From NCBI GenBank assembly GCA_013044065.1, contig JABEVA010000301.1, positions 1 to 5,077 on the forward strand: a stretch of DNA of 5,077 nt, given 5' to 3'. The stretch comes from Phycisphaerae bacterium (GTDB taxonomy: Bacteria; Planctomycetota; Phycisphaerae; WQYP01). A model generated the notes under the pieces. It worked only from the letters and a program-made list of their open reading frames with translations, ran no database searches and was not told the DNA's origin. Made by a program: the position numbers and the translations under genes. The stretch's first letter is position 1, and each line of letters begins with the position of its first letter. Below, piece after piece: positions 4,922-5,077 of this stretch.

Positions 4922-5077
4922 TGCTACTGTCAAGCCAAAATAGAAATGTCCGCTATTTAGCCAAAGTAGAAATGTCCGCTTTTGAGGTTTTACGGGCCGG
5001 CTAATTTGGGGAGGTGGTTTGTAGATTTGTGGAGGTTTTGCCTGCCTTGATCGCAAGAGGGAAGAGAGTTGCAAGCC
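4922..5077. mobile_element. End of an insertion sequence, IS21-like (partial, transposase off window)
   Basis: The last 156 bases have no believable gene and a different composition from the ribosomal cluster. They hold two near-identical 22-base direct repeats starting at 4933. Multiple internal direct repeats that bind the transposase are the hallmark of IS21-type ends, and the AGAAATGTCCGCTTTT type of end is one I associate with IS21 or IS481 elements in soil bacteria. A TG at 4922 is a plausible outer end, and a degenerate third copy may lie at 4913-4931. GGAGG at 5031-5035 may belong to the leader of a transposase gene starting near or beyond the window end. The exact boundary and target duplication cannot be seen, because only one end is present. 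Confidence 0.5.
4933..4980 (+). repeat. Two tandem 22-base direct repeats
   Basis: Copies at 4933-4954 and 4959-4980 both read AGCCAAAxTAGAAATGTCC followed by GCT, with A or G at x as the only difference. They are separated by four bases (ATTT), giving a 26-base period. They are probably transposase binding sites at the end of the mobile element. Confidence 0.85.

Noticed and set aside
4814..5074. 86-residue minus-strand open frame across the IS end.
   Set aside because: It runs through the direct repeats and the rpsP upstream region, has no ribosome binding site, and translates to composition typical of noncoding DNA.

Overview
The window looks like chromosomal DNA from a moderately GC-rich bacterium that uses clear Shine-Dalgarno sites and lipobox lipoproteins, so it is probably a diderm. 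Long Ala/Pro-rich tails on ribosomal proteins S16 and L19, small SPII lipoproteins and two-helix NTF2-like membrane proteins recall Planctomycetota (perhaps Phycisphaerae). That placement is an impression from gene content and style, not a measured one.

Layout, left to right. (1) 1-265, plus strand: the 3' end of carA, the glutaminase subunit of carbamoyl-phosphate synthase. (2) 267-1231, minus strand: a small cluster of unknown function. It reads from a 79-residue lipoprotein, through a doubtful 49-residue membrane peptide, to a 215-residue two-helix membrane protein with an NTF2-like C-terminal part. It converges on carA with one base between the two stops. (3) 1232-1656: a 425-base stretch with no convincing gene, unusually full of short inverted repeats and lying between two divergent genes. 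(4) 1657-2103, plus strand: a single-domain cupin with a strong ribosome binding site and an inverted repeat upstream. (5) 2139-4779, minus strand: a housekeeping cluster read as rpsP (S16), trmD, rplS (L19) and then a TPR-SPOR lipoprotein. This is the classic rpsP-rimM-trmD-rplS cluster without rimM. rplS seems to have its own promoter in the trmD-rplS gap. (6) About 4921-5077: the terminal part of an insertion sequence, recognised by two near-identical 22-base direct repeats. It sits about 140 bases upstream of rpsP, and its transposase lies outside the window.

How the genes work together: rpsP, trmD and rplS supply two ribosomal proteins and the tRNA m1G37 methyltransferase, a translation module. 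The downstream TPR-SPOR lipoprotein points to cell-envelope or septal peptidoglycan work and is probably a lineage-specific neighbour. carA belongs to pyrimidine and arginine supply. I see no defence system, CRISPR array, tRNA or rRNA. No convincing new biological system is visible. The points most worth a second look are the structured gap at 1232-1656, the long S16 tail with an AT-hook-like core, the missing rimM, the IS end beside a ribosomal operon, and the overlapping small reading frame at 814-963.
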